From assembly GCF_016406085.1 (NCBI RefSeq), contig NZ_JAEHFJ010000002.1, positions 558,001 to 622,000 of the forward strand: a stretch of 64,000 bases of DNA, given 5' to 3'. Below are positions 17,141 through 26,136 of the stretch, in pieces. Made by a program: the position numbers and the translations under genes. Below the pieces are notes generated by a model. The model did no database searches. It saw only the letters and a list, made by a program, of their open reading frames with translations, and was not told the DNA's origin. The DNA is from Aureibaculum flavum. GTDB lineage: Bacteria; Bacteroidota; Bacteroidia; Flavobacteriales; Flavobacteriaceae. Position 1 is the first letter of the stretch; the number at the start of each line of letters is the position of its first letter.

Positions 17141-17821
17141 TCACTTTTTGATAATAATTTTACCTCCAAGTATTTTATTTTCATTTACCTTATCTGGATT
17201 TCCTGAAATTTCAATAGTACCACCAGCGTTAACCGTTGCATCAACTAAATCTTTGGCTTTTACATACGCTTTTCCTCCAGCAAAAATAGTAACATCTGCA
17301 CGGTTAGATTCTAAGTCCTTACCATAAAACTCACCACCAGTTCTTATTAATACATCTTGATTATCTGTAGTACCACTAACAGTTATAAAACCACCAGTTA
17401 CCGATTTTACATTCATGTTTTTCGTTTTAACTTTCACATTTATGCTTGCACCTTCTTGGGTACGTAAGGTTATATAATCGGCATCTATTTCATCAGTTGA
17501 TGTAATTTTAGAGCCTTCATTCGCATCGATCATAACTATATTTTCAGTATGATAAATAGTGACTTTGGTCTCATTGCCATCAAGAATTTTCTCTACTTCC
17601 ATACGTACTTTTAACAAATTACCTTGATTATCTATAGCGACTTTATCAATATCGTCACCAGTTATTATGGCCTTGTTATACGTAGCTTTAATCAACGTGA
17701 TTTTTAATTGATCATACCCTTTAATTTGACTAAATTTTTGCAAGTCTATGGTGGCTTCCTGAGCAAAAATATTAGCTCCAACAAGCATAAATAAAATAAT
17801 TACCATTGCTGTTTTTTTCAT
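17141..17821 (-). CDS. Head GIN domain (DUF2807) secreted protein
   Basis: A protein of 226 residues from the ATG at 17821; an upstream in-frame ATG at 17839 would precede the signal peptide by six residues. The signal peptide MKKTAMVIILFMLVGANIFAQ is followed by a right-handed beta-helix-like repeat region. This carries the GIN-type pattern seen in putative autotransporter adhesin head domains (SVTGGFITVSGTTDN, LIRTGGEFYGKDLESN, TVNAGGTIEISGNP). Probable location is the periplasm or cell surface. The partner and ligand are unknown. It is monocistronic, with paired palindromes upstream and a strong terminator downstream. Confidence 0.82.
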   Translation of the reverse strand: MKKTAMVIILFMLVGANIFAQEATIDLQKFSQIKGYDQLKITLIKATYNKAIITGDDIDKVAIDNQGNLLKVRMEVEKILDGNETKVTIYHTENIVMIDANEGSKITSTDEIDADYITLRTQEGASINVKVKTKNMNVKSVTGGFITVSGTTDNQDVLIRTGGEFYGKDLESNRADVTIFAGGKAYVKAKDLVDATVNAGGTIEISGNPDKVNENKILGGKIIIKK

Positions 17822-17837
17822 TTTATATATTTTTAAC

Positions 17838-17872
17838 ATCTGTTTGTTACAGATTGAATTGAACTTTCAATT
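17838..17872. promoter_or_regulatory. Two adjacent palindromes upstream of the GIN-domain gene
   Basis: ATCTGT-N5-ACAGAT spans 17838-17854, and AATTGAA-CT-TTCAATT spans 17857-17872. Both are perfect and nearly adjacent, ending 17 bp from the start codon at 17821. They look like operator half-sites or consecutive leader hairpins. No matching regulator gene is nearby. Confidence 0.4.
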
Positions 17873-17959
17873 GATAAAATGTTATACACTTAACCCCTTA
17901 TTATTTAAACAAAGGTACTTATTAAGAGATATATAGATTTTTAAAAAAGTGTTAATTTT

Positions 17960-18496
17960 TCAAGTAGTAGAAAGTTCAAATAACTTAGTCACTGTTTTCC
18001 AATTTCTACTGGTAGCAGTCACTTTTAATTTATTTTCTATGAGATTATTGGTAAGTTTAGAATCGCTACTTTTTGTATAATACTGCATAAACACATGCTT
18101 ACCATGTATTTCAAAGTTAGCATTGTCAAAATGAATAGCATTCAGTTTTTCTAGATTTTCATCCGAAGGAATTTCCGCCAAAAAGGCGACGTATAATTTA
18201 TTAATATCCGCTTGTTCTGGCAAGAAAGGATTGTTATGAAAGACATTTTCTATTTCATTAACTGTTCGAACCAAAACAGGCACATCAAATCCGTATTTTT
18301 TAAAAATGGTTTGTTTTATCTCTTTTTCTATTTCAAGTACAGTTTTATCTGATAAAAAAAGAACATTACCACTTTGAATGTATGTACTACAATTTTTAAA
18401 GCCATTTTTGTTTAATAATTGTTGTAAATCAGCCATTAAAATTTTACGCTTACCGCCAACATTAATCCCCCTTAAAATTGCGATATATTTTTTCAT
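17960..18496 (-). CDS. DUF1697 family protein
   Basis: A 178-residue cytoplasmic protein with the typical DUF1697 opening (MKKYIAILRGINVGGKRKI) and the motifs TYIQSGNVLF and TATSRNWKTV near the C-terminus. The family is widespread and has no established biochemical role. Nothing in the surroundings points to one: it lies between the GIN-domain gene and a small unknown gene, all on the minus strand with gaps near 100 bp. Confidence 0.9.
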   Translation of the reverse strand: MKKYIAILRGINVGGKRKILMADLQQLLNKNGFKNCSTYIQSGNVLFLSDKTVLEIEKEIKQTIFKKYGFDVPVLVRTVNEIENVFHNNPFLPEQADINKLYVAFLAEIPSDENLEKLNAIHFDNANFEIHGKHVFMQYYTKSSDSKLTNNLIENKLKVTATSRNWKTVTKLFELSTT

Positions 18497-18592
18497 GATA
18501 GCTTATTAAAAACAATTTCACTACTTAAAACAACACTGAATCACAGAGCTTATTTTAATTTTATAATAAATCAAATTATAAGAAACTAAAAC

Positions 18593-19039
18593 TTATTTGA
18601 TGACGTCAAAAACTAGCGTTTTCTTTTTAAACTCGAATTGTAATTCCGTATATCCTTTTCCTCTGATATAGTCTATATCCTTTTTATCAATATTGTAATT
18701 CGCTTTTGTCATCCATCGATTAGAAACATTAGAATAATCAGACTCCAACTGATTGTCATCTGTATCTAAAACAAAAGTATCTTTTGACCCTAAAAATGAT
18801 AATTTACCACCTTTAATAGTCTTAATATTTACACCACTTAGTATGGTTGTATTTAAAGAATAATAACCGCCCAACTCTTGAATGTGAGCCCAAATTTCTC
18901 CATGTTCAGAAGCAGATAGTTTTTCACCCTCGACACTTTCCATCAATCCTTCGGTAAATGTATCTACATGAACACGCTTCATCGCTTTCATATTACCTAA
19001 GCCAGCCAACACCTTATCTACCTTACTAAACAACCCCAT
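18593..19039 (-). CDS. Small conserved protein of unknown function
   Basis: A 148-residue soluble protein without signal peptide or TM helix (MGLFSKVDKVLAGLGNMKAMKR at the start, the basic part perhaps membrane-binding). The C-terminal half is beta-rich and ends LQFEFKKKTLVFDVIK. It lies 6 bp downstream of the FKBP lipoprotein gene and is therefore probably cotranscribed with it. I cannot assign a function. Confidence 0.72.
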   Translation of the reverse strand: MGLFSKVDKVLAGLGNMKAMKRVHVDTFTEGLMESVEGEKLSASEHGEIWAHIQELGGYYSLNTTILSGVNIKTIKGGKLSFLGSKDTFVLDTDDNQLESDYSNVSNRWMTKANYNIDKKDIDYIRGKGYTELQFEFKKKTLVFDVIK

Positions 19040-19045
19040 ATCGCA

Positions 19046-19504
19046 CTAATTTACAGAAATCAAATTAATATCAAAAAGAAGTACAGCACCTCCAGGAATA
19101 CCCGGACGTCCATCGCTACCATAACCTAAAGCCGAAGGAATTAATAACACACCACTACCACCTTCTTTAAAATAGGTAATACCTTCTGTCCATCCTTTGA
19201 TAACTTGCTGTAAACCAAATGAAACTCCATCAGCATCACTTTCGTCAAAAGTACCACCATCCGTAAAGTAGCCTTTATATGCCACAGTAACGTTTGAAGT
19301 TTCTACGGGTTGCTCTCCTTCACCAAGTTCGTCAATAACGTAATACAAACCTGAATTACTTTTTTGTGCATCTAAATTATTAGCCGCAATATATGCTACA
19401 ATTTCTTCTTCATTTTTCACTGTATAATCTACGGTGTCATCATTCTTATTACACGCTGATAATAATGTTAATACTAAAAGTACAATGGTATATTTTTTCA
19501 TCAA
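19046..19504 (-). CDS. FKBP-type peptidyl-prolyl isomerase, lipoprotein
   Basis: A 152-residue protein. The lipoprotein signal ends in LLSAC (Cys18), so it is exported and lipidated. The C-terminal FKBP domain shows the active-site strand and flap: VAYKGYFTDGGTFDES, QVIKGWTEGITYFKEGG, IPSALGYG, and GGAVLLFDINL. It would isomerise prolyl bonds of proteins outside the cytoplasm. It heads a two-gene unit with the 18593 gene. A TATATTTG -7 element lies 20 bp upstream of the start. Confidence 0.93.
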   Translation of the reverse strand: MMKKYTIVLLVLTLLSACNKNDDTVDYTVKNEEEIVAYIAANNLDAQKSNSGLYYVIDELGEGEQPVETSNVTVAYKGYFTDGGTFDESDADGVSFGLQQVIKGWTEGITYFKEGGSGVLLIPSALGYGSDGRPGIPGGAVLLFDINLISVN

Positions 19505-19523
19505 AATTTATTTTTTAAAGCGT

Positions 19524-19531
19524 CAAATATA
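19524..19531 (-). promoter_or_regulatory. -7 element of the FKBP lipoprotein gene
   Basis: TATATTTG on the minus strand, 20 bp from the ATG at 19504, giving a leader of about 14 nt. No clear -33 TTG lies at the expected distance. Confidence 0.45.
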
Positions 19532-19633
19532 AGAAAAGCAATGTGGTAAACAGTATTATAAAATTCACTTATTTATTTAGAAGCATTTTTTTGCAGATTC
19601 ATCAGTAATAATTTGAGATTCAATATCCTAATT

Positions 19634-20407
19634 CTAATGGTACATATCTTCTTTATCCATAGCACATATCTCTACAAACACATTTCCTATTTTCTCAGTA
19701 ACATCTTTAAAAAATTGAGCTCCTTTTTCTGTACTCGCTTTTTTAGGATTACCAATCCCAGTATCTTTAGTTACCGAAGACCATGGTCTTTCCGACCACA
19801 ACCATGATTCTGAGAATGCTTTTATTTTATGCTTTTTTTCTGCCCCGTCTCCCCACTCTTCTTTAGATAAAATCAATTCTGGCTTTAAATGCATTAGTAA
19901 ACTTGTTTCCATTTCATCAGCATGATCGCCTTTATTATCAAAATACGACTCCTTATCCATGGCCTGAAACCAATTGGAAGTGCATAAAAACATCGTTGGA
20001 TATTTAAGTCCCAATTCTCTCAGTAATGTTTTGAAGTCATTACCGCCATGACTATTGAGTATTAAAAATTTATGAATACCTTGTCTATTCAACACTTCGA
20101 TAATATCACTTAAAATAGCCATCTGTGTTGATGGGTTCATATTTATATCTAAATAGATATCGCTTTGTCCCGTATTTACTCCAAATGGAATAGTGGGTAA
20201 TACAATTAAATTTGCCCCTTGTTCATAAGCAACTCTTGCCGCTTCAGCAGCAATGTATTCAGATTCAAAATTATCGGTACCATAAGGCAGATGATAATTA
20301 TGGGCTTCAGTAGCTCCCCATGGTAAAATGGCCAATTCAATATGAGCGTCTTTAAGGTGTTTCCAATTGGTTTCAGCTAAAATGTAAGGTCTTATTTGTG
20401 GTGTCAT
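19634..20407 (-). CDS. Creatininase family protein
   Basis: A 257-residue cytoplasmic metalloenzyme-like protein. Metal-ligand motifs of the family are present: LPWGATEAHNYHLPYGTD (Glu, His and Asp ligands), NSHGGND and DHADEMETSL. The family includes creatinine amidohydrolase and enzymes opening formamide or cyclic amides in cofactor pathways, so the substrate cannot be fixed. No cofactor genes are nearby. It diverges from the lipoprotein gene at 20504. Confidence 0.9.
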   Translation of the reverse strand: MTPQIRPYILAETNWKHLKDAHIELAILPWGATEAHNYHLPYGTDNFESEYIAAEAARVAYEQGANLIVLPTIPFGVNTGQSDIYLDINMNPSTQMAILSDIIEVLNRQGIHKFLILNSHGGNDFKTLLRELGLKYPTMFLCTSNWFQAMDKESYFDNKGDHADEMETSLLMHLKPELILSKEEWGDGAEKKHKIKAFSESWLWSERPWSSVTKDTGIGNPKKASTEKGAQFFKDVTEKIGNVFVEICAMDKEDMYH

Positions 20408-20446
20408 TGCATAAATATTAGTTAGCTAAGCTACTAAAAGATGTTG

Positions 20447-20454
20447 TATTTTTG
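20447..20454 (+). promoter_or_regulatory. -7 element upstream of the TIM-barrel lipoprotein gene
   Basis: TATTTTTG, matching TANNTTTG, 49 bp before the start codon at 20504. No TTG at a standard -33 distance was found. Confidence 0.4.
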
Positions 20455-20503
20455 CCCAACTCAGTAATGTTTTTATACTTTTTCCATCTAATTAATTCTC
20501 AAA

Positions 20504-21487
20504 ATGAAATTTGTTTTTTCGCTTCTTATTTGTTTTTTTGTGATTGGCTGCACACAACAAAATCAACCCAAAATTCAATTTTATCATTGGAAAAGTACTG
20601 TAGATTTTAACAATGCAGAAGTTCAACTTTTCAAAAATTTACATTCCAATAAATTATACCTCCGTTTATTTGATGTCGATACTAAAAATGGTATTGTAGA
20701 GCCAATAGGAACCATAAACAAATTTGAAAGCTCAACGCTTACGGCAGACTACATTCCTGTATTATTTATTACTAATCGAACTTTTACAAACACTACTCCA
20801 AATGAAATTGCCATCCTAGCGGAGCATGTCTCTATACTGATTTCTAGAATTACTGCAGACAACAAAATTTCTAATTTTGAAGAAATTCAAATTGACTGTG
20901 ATTGGACCGCAACTACAAAAGAAAGCTACTTTTTATTTCTGGAAACATTAAAAAAGATTACCCATAAAAATATAACCTGCACATTAAGATTACATCAAGT
21001 AAAGTTTAAAAAAACTGCAGGAATTCCTCCCGTAAAAAAGGTGTATTTAATGTGTTATGCCACCTCTAACCCTATACAAAATGATGGTGAAAATTCAATT
21101 TTAGATTTAGATTTATTAAAAGATTATTTACAGAAAATTAACGACTACCCAATCTCCTTTGACATTGCACTACCAATTTATTCTTGGGCAATTGTTACCA
21201 ATCATTTAGGAAAATCTAAATTGATAAATGCAGTAACCCAAAGTGATTTAAGTACTGTTAATTTTAAAAAAGAAAATAACAATAATTTTACAGCTATTGA
21301 CGACACATTTTTAAGAGGTTTTTATGTCAATAAAGGTTTTACAATTAAAGTGGAAACCATTTCTCCAGAGCTATTAAATGAAACTAAAACTTTTTTAAAA
21401 TCAAAAATTAATCAGCCTTATGATATCGTTTATTATCACCTAGATAGTATATTTACAAACCGATATTCATTAAAAGATTTGCAATAG
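20504..21487 (+). CDS. Lipoprotein with a glycosidase-like TIM-barrel pattern
   Basis: A 327-residue protein. The signal peptide ends in VIGC (Cys16), so it is lipidated and exported. The body shows alternating strand-helix segments of a TIM barrel: QFYHWKST at strand 1, EIQIDCDWTATT at a mid barrel strand, VYLMCYAT, and FDIALPIYSWAIV. The carboxylate-bearing QIDCDWT strand recalls GH18-like glycosidases, but no confirmed catalytic DxE motif is visible. The next gene, a large secreted repeat protein, begins 28 bp later. The two look like a functional pair. The exact family is uncertain. Confidence 0.75.
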   Translation: MKFVFSLLICFFVIGCTQQNQPKIQFYHWKSTVDFNNAEVQLFKNLHSNKLYLRLFDVDTKNGIVEPIGTINKFESSTLTADYIPVLFITNRTFTNTTPNEIAILAEHVSILISRITADNKISNFEEIQIDCDWTATTKESYFLFLETLKKITHKNITCTLRLHQVKFKKTAGIPPVKKVYLMCYATSNPIQNDGENSILDLDLLKDYLQKINDYPISFDIALPIYSWAIVTNHLGKSKLINAVTQSDLSTVNFKKENNNNFTAIDDTFLRGFYVNKGFTIKVETISPELLNETKTFLKSKINQPYDIVYYHLDSIFTNRYSLKDLQ

Positions 21488-21515
21488 GTCTTTATGACGC
21501 ATCTACATTAGAACT

Positions 21516-24026
21516 ATGAAAAAAACCATTCTCTTTTTACAAATAATCATACTCAGCTCATGGGTTTCCATAAATAAAACCAACAAAGATGTTATTATAG
21601 AAGAAGCTTCTTTTTGCGGTCCAGGTTACTATCCAGACTATGAATATTATAACCTTTTTGCTCAAGAAGTAATTGATGCTCCTAGTTATAATCCATTTTT
21701 ATTATCCTATAATAGTTTCTACTACAGCTCTAAAAACACCTCTAATTTGAAAAATGAAAACATTGAGGATTGGCAGAAATATTTAAATATTTCTTATGAT
21801 GAAGCTTATTATTTAGTCTTTAAATCGGCTCGAAAAGATTTACAAAGCTTACTAAATAAGAATACCGTTGAAGACAAAAATTTAGCATTTGTCACCAGAA
21901 AATTCATTAAAAAACAGAAACAGGCCTTACTCTATTTATCATACGCTAAATATTTAGAACCTTATATGGCTGCTATTAGTCAAAATGAGGGGTATTACTG
22001 GGGCGAAAAACCAGTACACACTGTTGCTGAACTTGACTATAAAAAAGTACTTAGTGTTTTAAAAAATAGTTGGAAAGCTGAAAAAGACAAAGAATTAAAA
22101 CTTCGCTATGGCTATCAAATAGTACGTCTAGCACATTACACTTTAAATTTCTCTGACGCTATTTCTTATTTTAAGGAATATGTTGAAAGTTTAAATTATA
22201 AAGGTATCATGTATTATTATGCCTTAGATCAAAAAGGTGGTGCTGAAAGGGGATTAGGCAATTTTATACAGGCCAATTATGACTTTTTTCAATTTTTTTC
22301 ACATACTAAAAATTTAAAAGAGCAGGCTTACAACTCTATGATGGTTACGCAAGATTTAGATTTTGAAAACATTTTAAAACAGGTTAAAACAGAAGATGAA
22401 AAAAATGACATATATCTTATTTTGGGCAGAAAAGCATTTAATAACCCCATCTCTTCTTTTGAAAAAATAATAGCACAATCACCAAATGCAATACAAGCTA
22501 AAGTTTTAATGGCTAGAGCCATAAACCAACTCGAACGTAATATTTTGAAATTAAATTATGAATGTTATTATGATTGTGGTGAACAAAATGCTTCCAAGCG
22601 ATTACCAGTATCAACTACTGAGGATGCCACTCCCTTTTTTAACCAAACCTTAGATGCTTCTAAAAAGCAAGCTGAAAACGCTAAGGTTATAGATAAGGAT
22701 TATTGGAATTTAACAACGGCATATCTTTATTTTATTCAAAAAAAATATGATACAGCTACTTCTTACCTCGCAAAAGTTGCTACGACGACTTCCAATTACG
22801 AATCTCAAAAAAATAAGCTGGAAATGTTAATACACATAACAGAGCAACCTAAAATAACTCCGGAATTTGAAGAGGTTTTAATGAATAAATACAAAATCAA
22901 TTTTATACCCACAAAAGATGAATTATACTGGAACAGAAATGGCACTCGTGATTTTATACTTGATATATTGGCCAATCGCTATTTAATTCAAGGTGACACT
23001 GCAAAATCATTTCTAATGCATAATGATATAAAAGCGTTGGAATATGGTCCGGATATAAATATTTTAAATGCAATTGAAAAGCTTTTCTCTAAAAAAGACA
23101 AAAGTGATTTTGAAAATTTTGTGGTTGAAAACATTGTACCTGTAGATTATTTGCAACAGGAACCTAGAAATAGACGACTTCAAAGTTTTAACTTTCCTGA
23201 ATATGTAGCTATTATGAAGGGTACTATTTATATTAGACAAGGCAAATTTAAACGAGCTGAAACTGAACTTAAACAAGTAGTTCCTTATTCCGTTTCGACT
23301 TCTGAGTTTGATGGTTATGCCAACATCCCGAATACCGTATTTGGATACAACCAAATTGAATGTTTTGATTGCCCTACATCTACAACAATGGTGGTAGACT
23401 ATTTGAAAGATTTTAAATTCATACCAAGGTTAATGGACAAACACAACCTTGCCAAAACCTTAATTAAATTAGAGCAATTGGCTAGAAAAAAGAACCTTTT
23501 AGCTGCTAAAGCGAGTTATCTTCTTGGAAATTTCTTTTTTAACACCTCTATTTACGGTTATTACAGACATGTTTTGACTTACGAAGTTGACAATTACTAT
23601 AACGAAAAATACCGCGATATTCAAGAGAAATTAAATATGACAATTTCTTCTAAATATTATTTTAAAGATTATAATTGGTATGCTAATTATACTGATGACT
23701 TCAGTTTACCTCTAGTCTATTTAGACAAAGCTGTTCTGATAAGTAACGATAAAGAATTGACCGCTAAAGCACTTTTTACTGCCGCTAAATGCGAACAAGG
23801 TCAATATTATAATGGATGGGCCAATACTACCGAAAATAACACTATCCGAGAAAAATACCGTGATGGTAGTATAAATTTTAAAGAGTATCAAATTGCTTTA
23901 GTCAATGCTAAAAATGTGTATAACAGAAACTATTTCAAGAAATTAAAGGAATTTGACAATACTTCTTTTTATGATAAAGTTGTTTCTAATTGCATGTACT
24001 TTTCTCATTATGTAGATAATTACTAA
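21516..24026 (+). CDS. Large secreted repeat protein of unknown function
   Basis: An 836-residue protein with an N-terminal signal peptide (about 20 residues; start MKKTILFLQIIILSSW). The mature N-terminus is Tyr/Pro-rich with a conserved-looking Cys motif (CGPGYYPDYEYYN). The remainder is helical with TPR-like segments such as YYWGEKPV and QGDTAKSFLMHNDI. A Cys pair occurs in ECYYDCGEQ and another in CFDCPTST, possibly disulfides. I do not recognise the family. It follows the TIM-barrel lipoprotein by 28 bp and converges on the DinB-like gene with only 6 bp between them. Confidence 0.75.
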   Translation: MKKTILFLQIIILSSWVSINKTNKDVIIEEASFCGPGYYPDYEYYNLFAQEVIDAPSYNPFLLSYNSFYYSSKNTSNLKNENIEDWQKYLNISYDEAYYLVFKSARKDLQSLLNKNTVEDKNLAFVTRKFIKKQKQALLYLSYAKYLEPYMAAISQNEGYYWGEKPVHTVAELDYKKVLSVLKNSWKAEKDKELKLRYGYQIVRLAHYTLNFSDAISYFKEYVESLNYKGIMYYYALDQKGGAERGLGNFIQANYDFFQFFSHTKNLKEQAYNSMMVTQDLDFENILKQVKTEDEKNDIYLILGRKAFNNPISSFEKIIAQSPNAIQAKVLMARAINQLERNILKLNYECYYDCGEQNASKRLPVSTTEDATPFFNQTLDASKKQAENAKVIDKDYWNLTTAYLYFIQKKYDTATSYLAKVATTTSNYESQKNKLEMLIHITEQPKITPEFEEVLMNKYKINFIPTKDELYWNRNGTRDFILDILANRYLIQGDTAKSFLMHNDIKALEYGPDINILNAIEKLFSKKDKSDFENFVVENIVPVDYLQQEPRNRRLQSFNFPEYVAIMKGTIYIRQGKFKRAETELKQVVPYSVSTSEFDGYANIPNTVFGYNQIECFDCPTSTTMVVDYLKDFKFIPRLMDKHNLAKTLIKLEQLARKKNLLAAKASYLLGNFFFNTSIYGYYRHVLTYEVDNYYNEKYRDIQEKLNMTISSKYYFKDYNWYANYTDDFSLPLVYLDKAVLISNDKELTAKALFTAAKCEQGQYYNGWANTTENNTIREKYRDGSINFKEYQIALVNAKNVYNRNYFKKLKEFDNTSFYDKVVSNCMYFSHYVDNY

Positions 24027-24032
24027 ACGATT

Positions 24033-24599
24033 TTATTTCTTAATCCTTTTGCTTATTAATGCTATTTGCCCCATATGGTTGGCTTGATGTTCCATGACAT
24101 GATACCACGCAAAATGATTATTCATATTGCTATTTTTTACGCCAGATTCAAACCATTTATCATTCTTGGTTTTTAATAATTGTAACGTTTCCTTTCTAAC
24201 CTCATCCCAAATATTGAGATAATATGAGATAGGTTTATCTTTTAAAATCTCTCTTGCAGTATCTCCCAAACTTAAAGCTCTCGCCCAATTTTCTTCCTCT
24301 TTATTAAAACCTCTATTCTGAAAAGTGTAGAGTTGATAGTATTTTTCAGTAGCTGCTAAATGATATATTAAAGCACCAATTCTATTAGCATCGGTATCTA
24401 GTAAAAAATCTGTTTCCTCTAGGTTTAAATTTTTAACATTACGGGTAACTCTACTTTTTAAATCCTCTAGCATTGACACCATATTCCCTATCTGTTGGGT
24501 ATACCCTTTTTCTGCTTTGATGGTTTGTGCTTGACTAGAAAAACTAGATACGAGAATAAATAGTATTGAGATTGAAATAAGTTGAAGTTTATAAATCAT
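24033..24599 (-). CDS. DinB-like domain protein with signal peptide
   Basis: Translation from the ATG at 24599 gives 188 residues with a signal peptide (MIYKLQLISISILFILVSSFSSQAQ). An upstream in-frame start at 24656 would overlap the neighbouring gene and bury the signal, so I rejected it. The exported domain is a four-helix DinB/YfiT-like bundle. Potential metal ligands are ALIYHLAATEKYY in helix 2 and WYHVMEHQANHMGQI near the C-terminus. The family includes metal-dependent thiol transferases, but most members are uncharacterised. The 24611 membrane-protein gene ends 11 bp upstream of it. Confidence 0.85.
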   Translation of the reverse strand: MIYKLQLISISILFILVSSFSSQAQTIKAEKGYTQQIGNMVSMLEDLKSRVTRNVKNLNLEETDFLLDTDANRIGALIYHLAATEKYYQLYTFQNRGFNKEEENWARALSLGDTAREILKDKPISYYLNIWDEVRKETLQLLKTKNDKWFESGVKNSNMNNHFAWYHVMEHQANHMGQIALISKRIKK

Positions 24600-24610
24600 A
24601 AGATTAAATT

Positions 24611-25030
24611 TTAATTCGTTTTTGAGGCTTTTAAAGCTATTTGACCACCAATCCATGCCATAGGTATATATGCTAGTAATATATCAACCACAGCAAACCA
24701 TCTTGGCCCTGGTAGTATATAATTTACCGCTATTCCTCCTAATAAAAATAATCCTCCAATAGCTAATGAAAATTTCATTTTATTATTGATAGCTATTAAA
24801 CCAGCTACAACTGCTCCGATAAGTGCACCTAAGGCATGTGCTAAAAATGGAAATAGAAAATACTTAGGTTCTAAATTAGGCAGAACCTCGGCCAATGCAT
24901 TCATATCATTAGGGTCAACACCTTCTATAGGAAAAATAGTATGACCCATTCTGATCAATCCCATATTAACTAAACTACCCACAAACCAACCAGTAACAAC
25001 TGCTAAAACATTTCTTAGTATTGGATTCAT
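24611..25030 (-). CDS. Small four-helix membrane protein
   Basis: A 139-residue protein with four predicted TM helices (about 7-25, 58-80, 87-105 and 113-133). A polar loop (IEGVDPNDMNALAEVLPNL) lies between the first two. No functional motif is recognisable. It lies just upstream of, and on the same strand as, the DinB-like gene, and may form a two-gene transcript with it. Confidence 0.78.
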   Translation of the reverse strand: MNPILRNVLAVVTGWFVGSLVNMGLIRMGHTIFPIEGVDPNDMNALAEVLPNLEPKYFLFPFLAHALGALIGAVVAGLIAINNKMKFSLAIGGLFLLGGIAVNYILPGPRWFAVVDILLAYIPMAWIGGQIALKASKTN

Positions 25031-25554
25031 AGGTGCTGATTTTAAGTTAGTTGAATTATTATTAAAGGAACTAAGTTAGTAAATAGAAACGAAATAGAAA
25101 ATCTGCAAGAATTCTTGTTAGTACATTTATAGTTCTCCCAAATTACACAACGTAGTATTTAATGACTTCAATTCAGTTGTCTTTTGAAGCTACAAAAGTG
25201 CTCATGCAAAATTTTCGGCATTAAAAAAGACGAAACTTATTTTTGAATATTTTTGTGAAATTGGCACAATAAGTTTGCTAAAAATAGCTTTTACTGACAT
25301 ATTTACCGATTTACTTATTTCACTTTAAGAATATTTTAATTAGAAGTACTAAAGTTGCGATTCACTACTAATAAAGGACTACAGCACAATTTACAACTAC
25401 TATTTTTATTAATTCATTGGTTTATCGACCTTCATTATACTTTTTTTAGTTTTTTGGCTTGATTTTGGCACATTGTCGAACAATAAGTTTAAACTAAAAT
25501 GTTTGCTAGCTAAAAATTAGATAACAAGTATTTTTTAAAATTAAGAAACATAGT
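25031..25554. other. 524-bp gap without a recognisable gene
   Basis: I see no coding frame of useful length and no RNA gene here. Two tandem TATTTTTG elements (25238-25245 and 25248-25255, plus strand) lack -33 partners. A weak TTG-N22-TAAGTTTA pattern (25459-25491) could be the promoter of the FKBP gene at 25555. An unrecognised small RNA cannot be excluded. Confidence 0.5.
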
Positions 25555-26001
25555 ATGATTCAAGTTAAAGAGAACAACACAGTAAAAGTAAATTACACAG
25601 GTAAGTTATCTGATGGACAAGTTTTTGATAGTTCTGAAGGAAGAGAGCCTTTAGAATTTACATTAGGACAAGGACAATTAATACCTGGTTTTGAAAAAGG
25701 TTTAATTGACATGAAATTAAATGAAAAGAAAACCATAACAATTCCTAAGGCAGAAGCGTATGGAGATGTTAATGAGCAATTGATACAAGAAGTAAATAAA
25801 ACAGAACTTCCACAAGATATGGAACCTAAAGTTGGTATGGGATTAGTTTCTAAATCACCTGATGGACAAGAAATGAACTTGATGGTAGTTGAAGTTAAAG
25901 ATGAAAGTATTGTTATAGACGGAAATCATCCTTTAGCAGGTAAAGACCTTATTTTTGATCTTGAAGTGATAGAAATTAAAGATTCAGAGCCAACAAAATA
26001 A
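25555..26001 (+). CDS. SlyD-like FKBP-type peptidyl-prolyl isomerase
   Basis: A 148-residue cytoplasmic protein. The split FKBP domain (VNYTGKLSDGQVFDSSEGREP, QLIPGFEKGLIDMKLNEKK, and the return strand DLIFDLEVIEI) brackets an insert-in-flap chaperone domain (about 70-120). This is the SlyD layout. It lacks the His/Cys-rich metal-binding tail of enterobacterial SlyD and ends in SEPTK. It is monocistronic, in a 524-bp gene-free region upstream and with a strong terminator downstream. Confidence 0.92.
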   Translation: MIQVKENNTVKVNYTGKLSDGQVFDSSEGREPLEFTLGQGQLIPGFEKGLIDMKLNEKKTITIPKAEAYGDVNEQLIQEVNKTELPQDMEPKVGMGLVSKSPDGQEMNLMVVEVKDESIVIDGNHPLAGKDLIFDLEVIEIKDSEPTK

Positions 26002-26020
26002 AATAAGTTAATTATTTTTA

Positions 26021-26065
26021 AAATACCTGACAGCACTTGGTTAACAAGAACTGTCAGGTATTTTT
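26021..26065 (+). terminator. Intrinsic terminator of the SlyD-like gene
   Basis: A stem ATACCTGACAG with CTGTCAGGTAT (26023-26033 and 26051-26061), with a 17-nt loop, is followed by T residues to 26065. It lies 20 bp beyond the stop codon. Confidence 0.8.
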
Positions 26066-26136
26066 ATGTTTATTTAGGTACTTCTTCTTCAAGATGTAAG
26101 CATAACACTTCATAAATCACTGAAACATAATTCTAT

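Noticed and set aside
25238-25255. Two tandem TATTTTTG elements as promoters
   Set aside because: Neither has a TTG at -33 and no gene starts close by. Such octamers occur by chance in AT-rich DNA.
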